A DNA stretch of 36,980 bases from Streptomycetaceae bacterium (GTDB lineage: Bacteria; Actinomycetota; Actinomycetes; Nanopelagicales; Nanopelagicaceae), in assembly GCA_007280125.1 (NCBI GenBank), contig QYPT01000125.1:1-36980 (forward strand), in the 5' to 3' direction. Made by a program: the position numbers and the translations under genes. Below the pieces are notes generated by a model, which did no database searches, was not told the DNA's origin, and was given only the letters and a program-made list of their open reading frames with translations. This document shows, piece after piece, positions 27,333-34,993 of this stretch. Numbering within the stretch: the first letter of the stretch is position 1; every line of letters begins with the position of its first letter.

Positions 27333-28145
27333 TCACGCCAATTCTTGTGATCGGTCGCGGGCTGCACGAATTGCATCTTTGATAATTTGAGTGAAGTTGG
27401 CTTGGTTAAATGATGCAAGACCTGCAGCAGTTGTGCCCTTTGGGCTTGTTACATTTTCCCGAAGAATAGTTGCACTCTTGCCTGAGGTGGTAAGGAGTTT
27501 TGCTGCACCCACCATGGTTTGGACACTCAGTTCTGTGGCAACTTCATGCGAGAGACCAAGCTCCTCTCCAGCCGAAACCATCGCTTCGATAAAGGCAAAG
27601 AAATAGGCAGGACCCGAGCCACTCATTGCAGTGACGGCATCCTGAAGGTCTTCTTCAACTTCAACTACTCGTCCCGTAGCCTCAAGGAAATCACGAACAA
27701 ATTGCGTGTAAGAATTCGAAACATTTGGGCCGGGAGAGATTGCAGCCATTCCCTCGCCCACCAGTGCAGGAGTATTTGGCATAACTCTAATTATTGGGTG
27801 AGCGCCATCAAGGTGCGATGCAATAAATGAAATCTTCTTGCCCGCTGCAAAGGTAACAATGAGCGTTTCTGGCTTTAGTGACTTCTTAATTTCATCCAAG
27901 AGCGAACCCATGTCTTGAGGCTTTACAACAAGTAATAAGGCCTGGGCTTGTGAAACGTTCTCTGCCAAAGAAGCGCTTCGCACTCCATACTTTGCAATTA
28001 GCTCATTGGCTCGGTCTTCACGTTTTTCCGAAATGGTAATCATTGAAGGTTGTACTCCGGATGTAATCAATGCACTGATTAGAGCCTCACCCATAATGCC
28101 TGCACCAATGACACCAATTGCTGTAGGTCTGAGTTCGCTCATCAT
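27333..28145 (-). CDS. proC: Pyrroline-5-carboxylate reductase
   Basis: IGVIGAGIMGEALISALI, VIRVMPNTPALVGEGM, TAMSGSGPAYFFAFIEAM. ATGATG at 28145 preferred over track start 28151 because TAACCT-N6 precedes it. Confidence 0.94.
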   Translation of the reverse strand: MMSELRPTAIGVIGAGIMGEALISALITSGVQPSMITISEKREDRANELIAKYGVRSASLAENVSQAQALLLVVKPQDMGSLLDEIKKSLKPETLIVTFAAGKKISFIASHLDGAHPIIRVMPNTPALVGEGMAAISPGPNVSNSYTQFVRDFLEATGRVVEVEEDLQDAVTAMSGSGPAYFFAFIEAMVSAGEELGLSHEVATELSVQTMVGAAKLLTTSGKSATILRENVTSPKGTTAAGLASFNQANFTQIIKDAIRAARDRSQELA

Positions 28146-28151
28146 GAGCAA

Positions 28152-28161
28152 AGGTTACCTT
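28152..28161. promoter_or_regulatory. Putative symmetric bidirectional leaderless promoter (AGGTTACCTT) between proC and Cys-rich protein
   Basis: Minus TAACCT-N6-ATG (proC, 28145) and plus TACCTT-N6-ATG (28168) share TA; embedded in symmetric AAGGT-T-ACCTT (28151-28161). Confidence 0.55.
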
Positions 28162-28167
28162 GTAGTG

Positions 28168-29016
28168 ATGTGCGCATTCATGGAATACCCCGTAGGCTCT
28201 GCAACTATGTCTGAAGTCAAGCCAGGATTTGCCCGTGATTGGATTGAATTCGCCGACCCCAATGATGATCTCGCTATCTATAAATGCGATCTGACCTGGC
28301 TAACTTCCTATTGGACTTGCATCTACGGTGATGGTTGTAAGGGTGTCTTCGCTGACCGCCCAAATGATGGATGTTGCACTGAGGGTGCGATGTACACCGA
28401 TGAAGATGACGAAGCAAAAGTTCTCGCAACCGCTGCACACCTAACTCCTGAAATGTGGCAGTTCTTCAATCAAGCTCAACCAAAGAAACAACGTGGACCA
28501 CTTCGAGTCAGCGAAAGCGATGAAGACAACGAACGCAAGACTCGAAAAATTGATGGCTCATGTATTTTCCTTAACCGAAAAGGTTACGAAGCTGAAGGCT
28601 TCACTGGTTCCTTTGGATGCGTACTCCATCACTTAGCGCAAAAGGAAGGCCGACATTTCGTTGATACAAAACCTGATGTGTGTTGGCAACTACCTCTTCG
28701 CCGAAGTTTTGAAACTCGCGAAGTTGGAGAGCGCGAATATTCAATCACTGTAATTGGAGAATACGAAAGACTTGCTTGGGGCGATGGCGGAGATGACTTC
28801 GACTGGTACTGCACCAGTAATACAGAAGCCCACGTTGGAATCGAGCCTGTTTATCTTTCAAACCGCACCGAACTCATAGCCCTGATGAGCCAAGACTCAT
28901 ACGATATTTTGGCTCGCCATTGCGATGACCGGGTTGCAGCAATTAAGGAAATAGATCGCCGCACGCTTCCGCTCTTTGTCATCACTCACCCAGCCACTTT
29001 GGGTGCAGGTAAATAG
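28168..29016 (+). CDS. Conserved cysteine-rich protein of unknown function, possibly metal-binding (YkgJ/DUF3109-like by cysteine pattern only)
   Basis: About 282 aa from MCAFMEYPVG; cysteine cluster CDLTWLTSYWTCIYGDGCKGVFADRPNDGCCTEGA plus later Cys. The track start at 28006 overlaps proC; 28168 is supported by TACCTT-N6-ATG. Confidence 0.65.
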   Translation: MCAFMEYPVGSATMSEVKPGFARDWIEFADPNDDLAIYKCDLTWLTSYWTCIYGDGCKGVFADRPNDGCCTEGAMYTDEDDEAKVLATAAHLTPEMWQFFNQAQPKKQRGPLRVSESDEDNERKTRKIDGSCIFLNRKGYEAEGFTGSFGCVLHHLAQKEGRHFVDTKPDVCWQLPLRRSFETREVGEREYSITVIGEYERLAWGDGGDDFDWYCTSNTEAHVGIEPVYLSNRTELIALMSQDSYDILARHCDDRVAAIKEIDRRTLPLFVITHPATLGAGK

Positions 29017-29030
29017 TCAGTTAGTCGCTC

Positions 29031-29036
29031 TACTCT
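29031..29036 (+). promoter_or_regulatory. Putative leaderless -10 element (TACTCT-N6-ATG) for radA
   Basis: TACTCT gtagcc ATG at 29043. Confidence 0.5.
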
Positions 29037-29042
29037 GTAGCC

Positions 29043-30410
29043 ATGGCTAAACCCGAGAAAGATCCCTTCCGCTGCGTTGAATGCGGATGGACCACCAATA
29101 AATGGGTGGGGCGCTGCGGAGAATGTCAGGTTTGGGGAAGCGTCGAAGAAATCGCTGCGCCCAAACGACTTTCGTTAGTTCCTGGCGCAGTAACTCATGC
29201 TGCAACACCTATTGGTGAGGTTGATCTTTCCAGCGCATCTGCGCGATCAACTGGCGTCACCGAATTAGATCGAGTTCTCGGCGGTGGTTTAGTTCCAGGA
29301 GCAGCGATCTTATTAGCTGGCGAACCAGGTGTAGGAAAATCAACACTCTTACTTACAGTGGCTGCACAGAGTGCATCTCGTGGAATTCGCGCGCTGTATA
29401 TCAGCGGCGAAGAGTCGGCATCACAGGTGCGCCTTCGTGCTGAAAGGATTGGCGCAGTTGATCCACTTCTTTATTTAGCGTCCGAGAATGATCTTGGCGC
29501 AGTCATTTCACATATCGATACTGTTAAACCTAACTTACTTATCATCGACAGTATCCAAACAATGAGCAGTGGCGCTGCTGATGGAGCTGCTGGAGGTGTT
29601 ACTCAAGTTCGCGAAGTTGCAGGTGCCCTTATTCGATTAGCTAAAGATCGAGACATAACTCTCTTGCTCGTCGGGCACGTCACAAAAGATGGATCCATTG
29701 CCGGCCCCCGTTTGCTTGAACATATTGTGGATGTTGTATTGCAATTTGAAGGAGAACGTCATTCGCGATTAAGGCTTATCCGCGCAACAAAGAATCGTTT
29801 TGGTGCCAGTGATGAAGTTGGGTGTTTTGATTTACATGATGGCGGAATCGAAAGCGTTGCTGATCCAACAGGGTTATTTACAACAAGACATACTGAACCT
29901 GTCCCCGGTACCTGCGTAACTGTTACGCTCGAGGGTCGACGCCCATTGTTAGCTGAAATTCAAGCGCTTGTAGGTTTAGGTCGCGAAAACGATTTTGGAA
30001 ACGCTCGTCGCGTAACAAGTGGATTAGATGCCGCACGAACTTCCATGACGTTGGCGGTCCTAGAACTTCGTGCAAATATTCGCATTGCTGGCAGAGATGT
30101 CTATGCAGCAACTGTCGGCGGAATGAAGATGACCGAACCAGCAGCCGATCTCGCATTGGCATTGGCTGTTGCCTCTGCTGCTAAGGGATTAGCGCTACCT
30201 GGCGATCTCGTCGCAATCGGCGAAGTAGGCCTTGCCGGGGAGATTCGAAAGGTCAGCGGCGTAGGTCGTCGCTTAGCTGAAGCCCATCGCCTTGGATTCA
30301 AGCGAGCCCTGGTACCACTAGGCAGCGATACAAAAATTGAGGGCATGGAAATTGTTGAAGTATCACGGCTGGATCAAGCACTGAGCCGAGTCAAGATTTC
30401 TGGAGAATGA
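29043..30410 (+). CDS. radA: DNA repair protein RadA (Sms)
   Basis: 455 aa; C4 zinc motif CVECGWTTNKWVGRCGEC, GEPGVGKSTLL Walker A, KNRFG motif, Lon-like C-terminus. Confidence 0.97.
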   Translation: MAKPEKDPFRCVECGWTTNKWVGRCGECQVWGSVEEIAAPKRLSLVPGAVTHAATPIGEVDLSSASARSTGVTELDRVLGGGLVPGAAILLAGEPGVGKSTLLLTVAAQSASRGIRALYISGEESASQVRLRAERIGAVDPLLYLASENDLGAVISHIDTVKPNLLIIDSIQTMSSGAADGAAGGVTQVREVAGALIRLAKDRDITLLLVGHVTKDGSIAGPRLLEHIVDVVLQFEGERHSRLRLIRATKNRFGASDEVGCFDLHDGGIESVADPTGLFTTRHTEPVPGTCVTVTLEGRRPLLAEIQALVGLGRENDFGNARRVTSGLDAARTSMTLAVLELRANIRIAGRDVYAATVGGMKMTEPAADLALALAVASAAKGLALPGDLVAIGEVGLAGEIRKVSGVGRRLAEAHRLGFKRALVPLGSDTKIEGMEIVEVSRLDQALSRVKISGE

Positions 30411-31261
30411 GCTCAGTAGAGAAAGAAATCTTGTTCTGGTTTGAAAGAAACGAACGAGATTTACCATGGCGAAAGACAACTCCTTGGGGAGTGATGGTCA
30501 GTGAATTTATGTTGCAACAAACACCAGTCAGCCGTGTGCTTCCTAAATGGAATGAATGGATGGAACGTTGGCCAACCCCTGCAGATCTTGCAGCGGCGAG
30601 TACTGCGGATGTGATTACCGCTTGGGGTCGACTTGGGTATCCACGCCGTTGCCTACGTCTTCATGAAAGTTCAAAAATAATAGCTGCGGATTTTGATAAC
30701 GAGGTACCCAAAAATGAGGAGGTTCTTAGAACTCTTCCGGGTGTTGGCGAATACACCGCTGCTGCAATTGTCGCTTTTGCCTACCAGGAACCTTCTCTTG
30801 TTCTTGATGTAAACATCCGCCGAGTTTTTGGCCGAGTTTTCGATGGAGTCCAGCATCCAATTGGAACACCGACAAATGCCGAACGTGCTCATCGCAGGGA
30901 GTTAATTCCCTCGGAAGGTGCTCATGTGTGGGCTGCGGCAACAATGGAACTTGGCGCCATCGTTTGCACTTCTCGAAGTCCGCAATGTCATGAATGTCCT
31001 GTTATGGGTTTCTGTAAATGGCGCGCAAATGGTTTTCCAGAGTCTGTGCAGATTAGAAAGACTCAAGAATGGCACGGGACCGATCGTCAATGTCGGGGCA
31101 CAATCGTGCAAGCACTTCGGGAGAGCCCTTCACTCTCAAATCTTTCATTGAAGGAAATCTGGCACGATGATTCACAAGTAGAGAGAGCCCTTGCCGGGTT
31201 ACTCAAGGACGGACTTATCTGGATTAATGCAGAAGCTCATTACGCGTTACCTGCCAAATAA
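30407..31261 (+). CDS. mutY: A/G-specific adenine glycosylase
   Basis: 284 aa; ERDLPWRKTTPWGVMVSEFMLQQTPVSRVLPKW, LPGVGEYTAAAIVAFAY, C-X6-C-X2-C-X5-C Fe-S loop. Confidence 0.94.
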   Translation: MSSVEKEILFWFERNERDLPWRKTTPWGVMVSEFMLQQTPVSRVLPKWNEWMERWPTPADLAAASTADVITAWGRLGYPRRCLRLHESSKIIAADFDNEVPKNEEVLRTLPGVGEYTAAAIVAFAYQEPSLVLDVNIRRVFGRVFDGVQHPIGTPTNAERAHRRELIPSEGAHVWAAATMELGAIVCTSRSPQCHECPVMGFCKWRANGFPESVQIRKTQEWHGTDRQCRGTIVQALRESPSLSNLSLKEIWHDDSQVERALAGLLKDGLIWINAEAHYALPAK

Positions 31262-31285
31262 TTTCTGCCTTTATTGAAATGCCTC

Positions 31286-31291
31286 TAGGCT
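31286..31291 (+). promoter_or_regulatory. Putative leaderless -10 element (TAGGCT-N6-GTG)
   Basis: TAGGCT cagcct GTG at 31298. Confidence 0.5.
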
Positions 31292-31297
31292 CAGCCT

Positions 31298-31855
31298 GTG
31301 TCTAGTTATCTACTTGCTGGTTTGGTCATCGTTTTGGCTAATCTCATTCCAGCTTTTGCGCCACCCACGTGGGCCATTCTTGTTTATTTTTCATTTGGGT
31401 ATCACCTGCATTCAATCCCGTTAATTCTGATTGGTGTTCTCTCAGCAACGCTCGGTCGTGCGGTACTTGCTTTACTTTTCAGAGCACTCGCTCCATATTT
31501 GCCACGTGGTTACGTGACAAATCTCGAAAACCTTGGTTCTCGAATCACCACTGATTCAAGGAGCACTGCGGGCCTATTTTTTCTATTCTTTCTATCGCCC
31601 ATTAGTTCAGCACAGCTTTTTGAAGCCGCGGGCATCATCAAGCAAATAGCTTTAAAGCCTTTGCTCATCGCCTTTGCTATTGGTCGCACTGTGAGCTACT
31701 CGATATATGTAACTGGGGCGCAGGCACTGCAAGCCACAACCCTTGGCCAGCTTTTATTTAAGGAGCTAACCTCGCCTTTATCAATCGCTGTGCAAATTGC
31801 ATTTATCCTGGGGCTAGTCGCCTTAGGAAATATTAAATGGAAAGAGCAACTTTAA
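31298..31855 (+). CDS. Multi-spanning membrane protein of unknown function (possibly DedA/VTT-like)
   Basis: 185 aa, several hydrophobic segments; FLSPISSAQLFEAAGI weakly resembles DedA-family re-entrant region. GTG start. Confidence 0.6.
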   Translation: MSSYLLAGLVIVLANLIPAFAPPTWAILVYFSFGYHLHSIPLILIGVLSATLGRAVLALLFRALAPYLPRGYVTNLENLGSRITTDSRSTAGLFFLFFLSPISSAQLFEAAGIIKQIALKPLLIAFAIGRTVSYSIYVTGAQALQATTLGQLLFKELTSPLSIAVQIAFILGLVALGNIKWKEQL

Positions 31856-34353
31856 ACTGTTGGTGCTTCCGTTAAGTCCCCTGGAGTATCAGGCATCAGC
31901 GCTTTTGGTGATCCAGCGAAAGTAAATTTCGCTTCGGCGCCTTCTCCTTCGACATCCACAACGATAATTTCACCGGCTTTGAGATCTCCAAAGAGAATCT
32001 TCTCCGACAAATTATCTTCAATTTCGCGTTGAATGGTACGACGCAATGGACGCGCACCCATCAATGGGTCGTAACCTCGAGCAGCAAGAAGTTCTTTCGC
32101 TGCAGGTGTTAGCTCGATGCCCATATCTTTTGCCTTCAGGCGATCATCAAGATTGGTGATCATAAGGTCCACAATCTGAATAATCTCCAACTTGGTGAGC
32201 TGGTGGAAGACGATGATGTCATCAATACGGTTTAGGAATTCTGGGCGGAAATGAGTTTTGAGTTCATCTCCAACCTTTCCTTTCATTCGCTCGTAGTTGC
32301 TTAACTCATCTTCAGAGTTTGCAAAGCCAAGGCCCGCGCCCTTTGAAATATCACGAGTACCAAGGTTGGTCGTCATGATGATGACAGTGTTCTTAAAATC
32401 GACAACGCGTCCTTGTGCATCAGTTAGGCGGCCATCTTCTAGAACCTGAAGCAAAGAGTTGAAAATATCTGGGTGAGCTTTTTCGATTTCATCAAAAAGC
32501 ACAACAGAGAAAGGCTTACGACGAACTTTTTCAGTGAGTTGTCCGCCCTCGTCGTATCCGACGAATCCTGGAGGTGCACCGAACAGACGTGAGGCCGTAT
32601 GGCGCTCAGAATATTCAGACATATCCAATTGAATAAGTGAGTCAGCGCTACCAAATAGGAATGCAGCAAGAGTGCGTGAAAGTTCAGTCTTACCAACACC
32701 TGAAGGGCCAGCAAAAATGAACGATCCACCTGGGCGCTTTGGATCTTTCAATCCAGCGCGTGTACGACGGATTGCTTGTGAAAGTGCCTTAATCGCTTGG
32801 TCTTGACCAATAACACGACGATGCAATTCATCTTCCATGCGTAGCAAACGAGCAGTTTCCTCTTCAGTTAACTTGAAGACTGGGATGCCGGTTGCAATGG
32901 AGAGAACTTCAGCGATGAGTTCTTCATCAACCTCAGTCACCATGTCAAGATCGCCTGCTTTCCAGGTCTTCTCGCGCTCAGCTTTTTCAAGGATCAAATT
33001 CTTTTCTGTATCGCGAAGTGCGGCAGCCTTTTCAAAATCCTGGCCGTCAATGGCGGATTCCTTCTCTTTGCGAACCTTTGCAATCTTGTCATCAAATTCA
33101 CGAAGCTCTGGTGGAGCGGTCATGCGACGAATGCGCAAGCGCGAACCAGCTTCGTCAATGAGGTCAATTGCCTTATCTGGCAAGAAACGATCTGAAACGT
33201 AACGATCTGCAAGAGTCGCAGCTGAAACAAGTGCAGCATCCGAAATAGAAACTCGGTGATGTGTCTCGTAGCGATCGCGTAGACCTTTAAGAATTTCAAT
33301 GGTGTGCTCAAGTGATGGCTCGGCAACTTGGATAGGTTGGAAGCGGCGCTCAAGTGCAGCATCCTTTTCAAGGTGCTTGCGGTATTCATCCAAAGTTGTG
33401 GCACCAATTGTCTGGAGTTCGCCACGTGCAAGCATTGGCTTCAAGATGCTTGCGGCATCAATTGCACCCTCTGCTGCTCCCGCACCAACGAGAGTATGAA
33501 TCTCATCGATGAAAAGAATAATGTCTCCGCGAGTGCGGATTTCTTTCAAGACCTTCTTTAGGCGCTCTTCAAAATCTCCACGGTAGCGACTACCTGCAAC
33601 AAGTGCACCAAGGTCAAGTGAATAAACCTGCTTATCTTTCAAAGTTTCTGGGACATCGCCCTTAACGATTGATTGTGCAAGACCTTCTACAACAGCGGTC
33701 TTACCAACACCTGGTTCGCCAATTAATACTGGGTTGTTCTTTGTGCGACGCGAAAGAACCTGCATTACGCGTTCGATCTCTTTTTCGCGCCCGATAACAG
33801 GATCAAGTTTTCCTTCGCGAGCAGCCTGTGTGAGGTTACGTCCAAATTGATCAAGGATGAGTGAGGTTGCTGGAGTTCCTTCTGCTGGTCCACCAGTTGT
33901 TACTGTTTCTTTTCCTTGGTAGCCAGAAAGAAGTTGAATAACTTGTTGACGAACTCGAGCGAGATCCGCACCGAGCTTGATAAGGACTTGAGCGGCAACG
34001 TCTTCGCCTTCTCGAATTAACCCGAGCAAAATATGTTCTGTACCGATGTAGTTATGTCCCAACTGCAACGCTTCACGAAGTGAAAGTTCTAAAACCTTCT
34101 TCGCGCGCGGAGTAAAAGGAATGTGCCCACTAGGTGCTTGTTGGCCTTGGCCGATAATTTCTTCAACTTGTGATCGCACTGCCTCAAGAGAAATTCCAAG
34201 GGATTCCATCGCCTTAGCGGCAACGCCTTCACCTTCATGGATAAGTCCAAGGAGAATGTGCTCTGTGCCGATGTAATTGTGATTGAGCATGCGTGCCTCT
34301 TCTTGAGCCAGGACTACTACGCGTCGGGCTCGGTCTGTAAAGCGCTCAAACAT
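31852..34353 (-). CDS. clpC: ATP-dependent Clp protease ATP-binding subunit ClpC
   Basis: Two Clp N repeats ([13 protein letters not shown] x2), two AAA modules ([31 protein letters not shown]), UVR region. ATG at 34353 with SD GAAGGAG preferred over TTG at 34356. Confidence 0.97.
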   Translation of the reverse strand: MFERFTDRARRVVVLAQEEARMLNHNYIGTEHILLGLIHEGEGVAAKAMESLGISLEAVRSQVEEIIGQGQQAPSGHIPFTPRAKKVLELSLREALQLGHNYIGTEHILLGLIREGEDVAAQVLIKLGADLARVRQQVIQLLSGYQGKETVTTGGPAEGTPATSLILDQFGRNLTQAAREGKLDPVIGREKEIERVMQVLSRRTKNNPVLIGEPGVGKTAVVEGLAQSIVKGDVPETLKDKQVYSLDLGALVAGSRYRGDFEERLKKVLKEIRTRGDIILFIDEIHTLVGAGAAEGAIDAASILKPMLARGELQTIGATTLDEYRKHLEKDAALERRFQPIQVAEPSLEHTIEILKGLRDRYETHHRVSISDAALVSAATLADRYVSDRFLPDKAIDLIDEAGSRLRIRRMTAPPELREFDDKIAKVRKEKESAIDGQDFEKAAALRDTEKNLILEKAEREKTWKAGDLDMVTEVDEELIAEVLSIATGIPVFKLTEEETARLLRMEDELHRRVIGQDQAIKALSQAIRRTRAGLKDPKRPGGSFIFAGPSGVGKTELSRTLAAFLFGSADSLIQLDMSEYSERHTASRLFGAPPGFVGYDEGGQLTEKVRRKPFSVVLFDEIEKAHPDIFNSLLQVLEDGRLTDAQGRVVDFKNTVIIMTTNLGTRDISKGAGLGFANSEDELSNYERMKGKVGDELKTHFRPEFLNRIDDIIVFHQLTKLEIIQIVDLMITNLDDRLKAKDMGIELTPAAKELLAARGYDPLMGARPLRRTIQREIEDNLSEKILFGDLKAGEIIVVDVEGEGAEAKFTFAGSPKALMPDTPGDLTEAPTV

Positions 34354-34387
34354 CAAGGACTCCTTCTGTGGAACTCGTTAGTCTCTA

Positions 34388-34393
34388 AGCCTA
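34388..34393 (-). promoter_or_regulatory. Putative clpC -10 element (TAGGCT on minus strand)
   Basis: Reverse complement ...GGCATTAGGCTTAGAG..., 34 nt before the ATG; leader carries SD. Confidence 0.35.
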
Positions 34394-34445
34394 ATGCCAT
34401 GCGGGCACAGCCTGCGAGGCGGTCTTATCGCTCACTCCTATAACC

Positions 34446-34485
34446 CTAGATATGGGCGATTTATGCCCCAAACCTGGCTAGATAT
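34446..34485. repeat. Direct repeat pair CTAGATAT, 32 bp start-to-start, upstream of clpC
   Basis: CTAGATAT at 34446-34453 and 34478-34485. Confidence 0.6.
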
Positions 34486-34495
34486 AGAGGTTTAA

Positions 34496-34993
34496 CTAGA
34501 GGTGCTTGAGCATTCGGGTATTCCCCAGGGTATTGGGCTTGACGCTCTCCAAATCGAGGAATTCAGCGATACCTGTGTCATATGAATGCAGAAGCTGCTT
34601 GTACACCTCTGGCTCCACGGGGGTGCCTTCAATTTCCTCAAAACCATGGCGACCAAAGAACTGAGTCTCAAAAGTTAGGCAGAAGATTCTTGATACTCCG
34701 ATATCACGCGCCCGAGAAATGATCGCTTCAAGAATGAGGTGACCGACACCGTTCCTGCGCAAATGTTCTGCAACTGCAACCGTGCGCACTTCGGCAAGAT
34801 CCTCCCAAAGTACGTGGAGTGCGCCGCAACCAACTACTTCATTGTTTTCAATTGCGACAGTAAATTCCTGAACGCTCTCATACAAAGTTACCGTCTCCTT
34901 CGAAAGCAGGCGGCCTTGAGGAGCATATGTATCAATGATCTTGCGAATGCCTTTGATATCTGTTGATCTTGCGGGGCGAATCTCAATCATCAT
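34496..34993 (-). CDS. GNAT-family N-acetyltransferase (ArgA-like amino-acid N-acetyltransferase)
   Basis: 165 aa; RPARSTDIKGIRKIIDTYAPQGRLLSKE, CGALHVLWEDLAEVRTVAVAEHLRRNGVGHLILEAI, FFGRHGFEEI. Confidence 0.83.
   Translation of the reverse strand: MMIEIRPARSTDIKGIRKIIDTYAPQGRLLSKETVTLYESVQEFTVAIENNEVVGCGALHVLWEDLAEVRTVAVAEHLRRNGVGHLILEAIISRARDIGVSRIFCLTFETQFFGRHGFEEIEGTPVEPEVYKQLLHSYDTGIAEFLDLESVKPNTLGNTRMLKHL

Noticed and set aside
28006-28167. N-terminal extension of the Cys-rich protein ORF
   Set aside because: Overlaps the proC coding sequence antisense and lies upstream of the likely leaderless start at 28168.
32837-33202. 121-aa ORF antisense to clpC
   Set aside because: Ser/Arg-rich shadow ORF inside a highly conserved gene.
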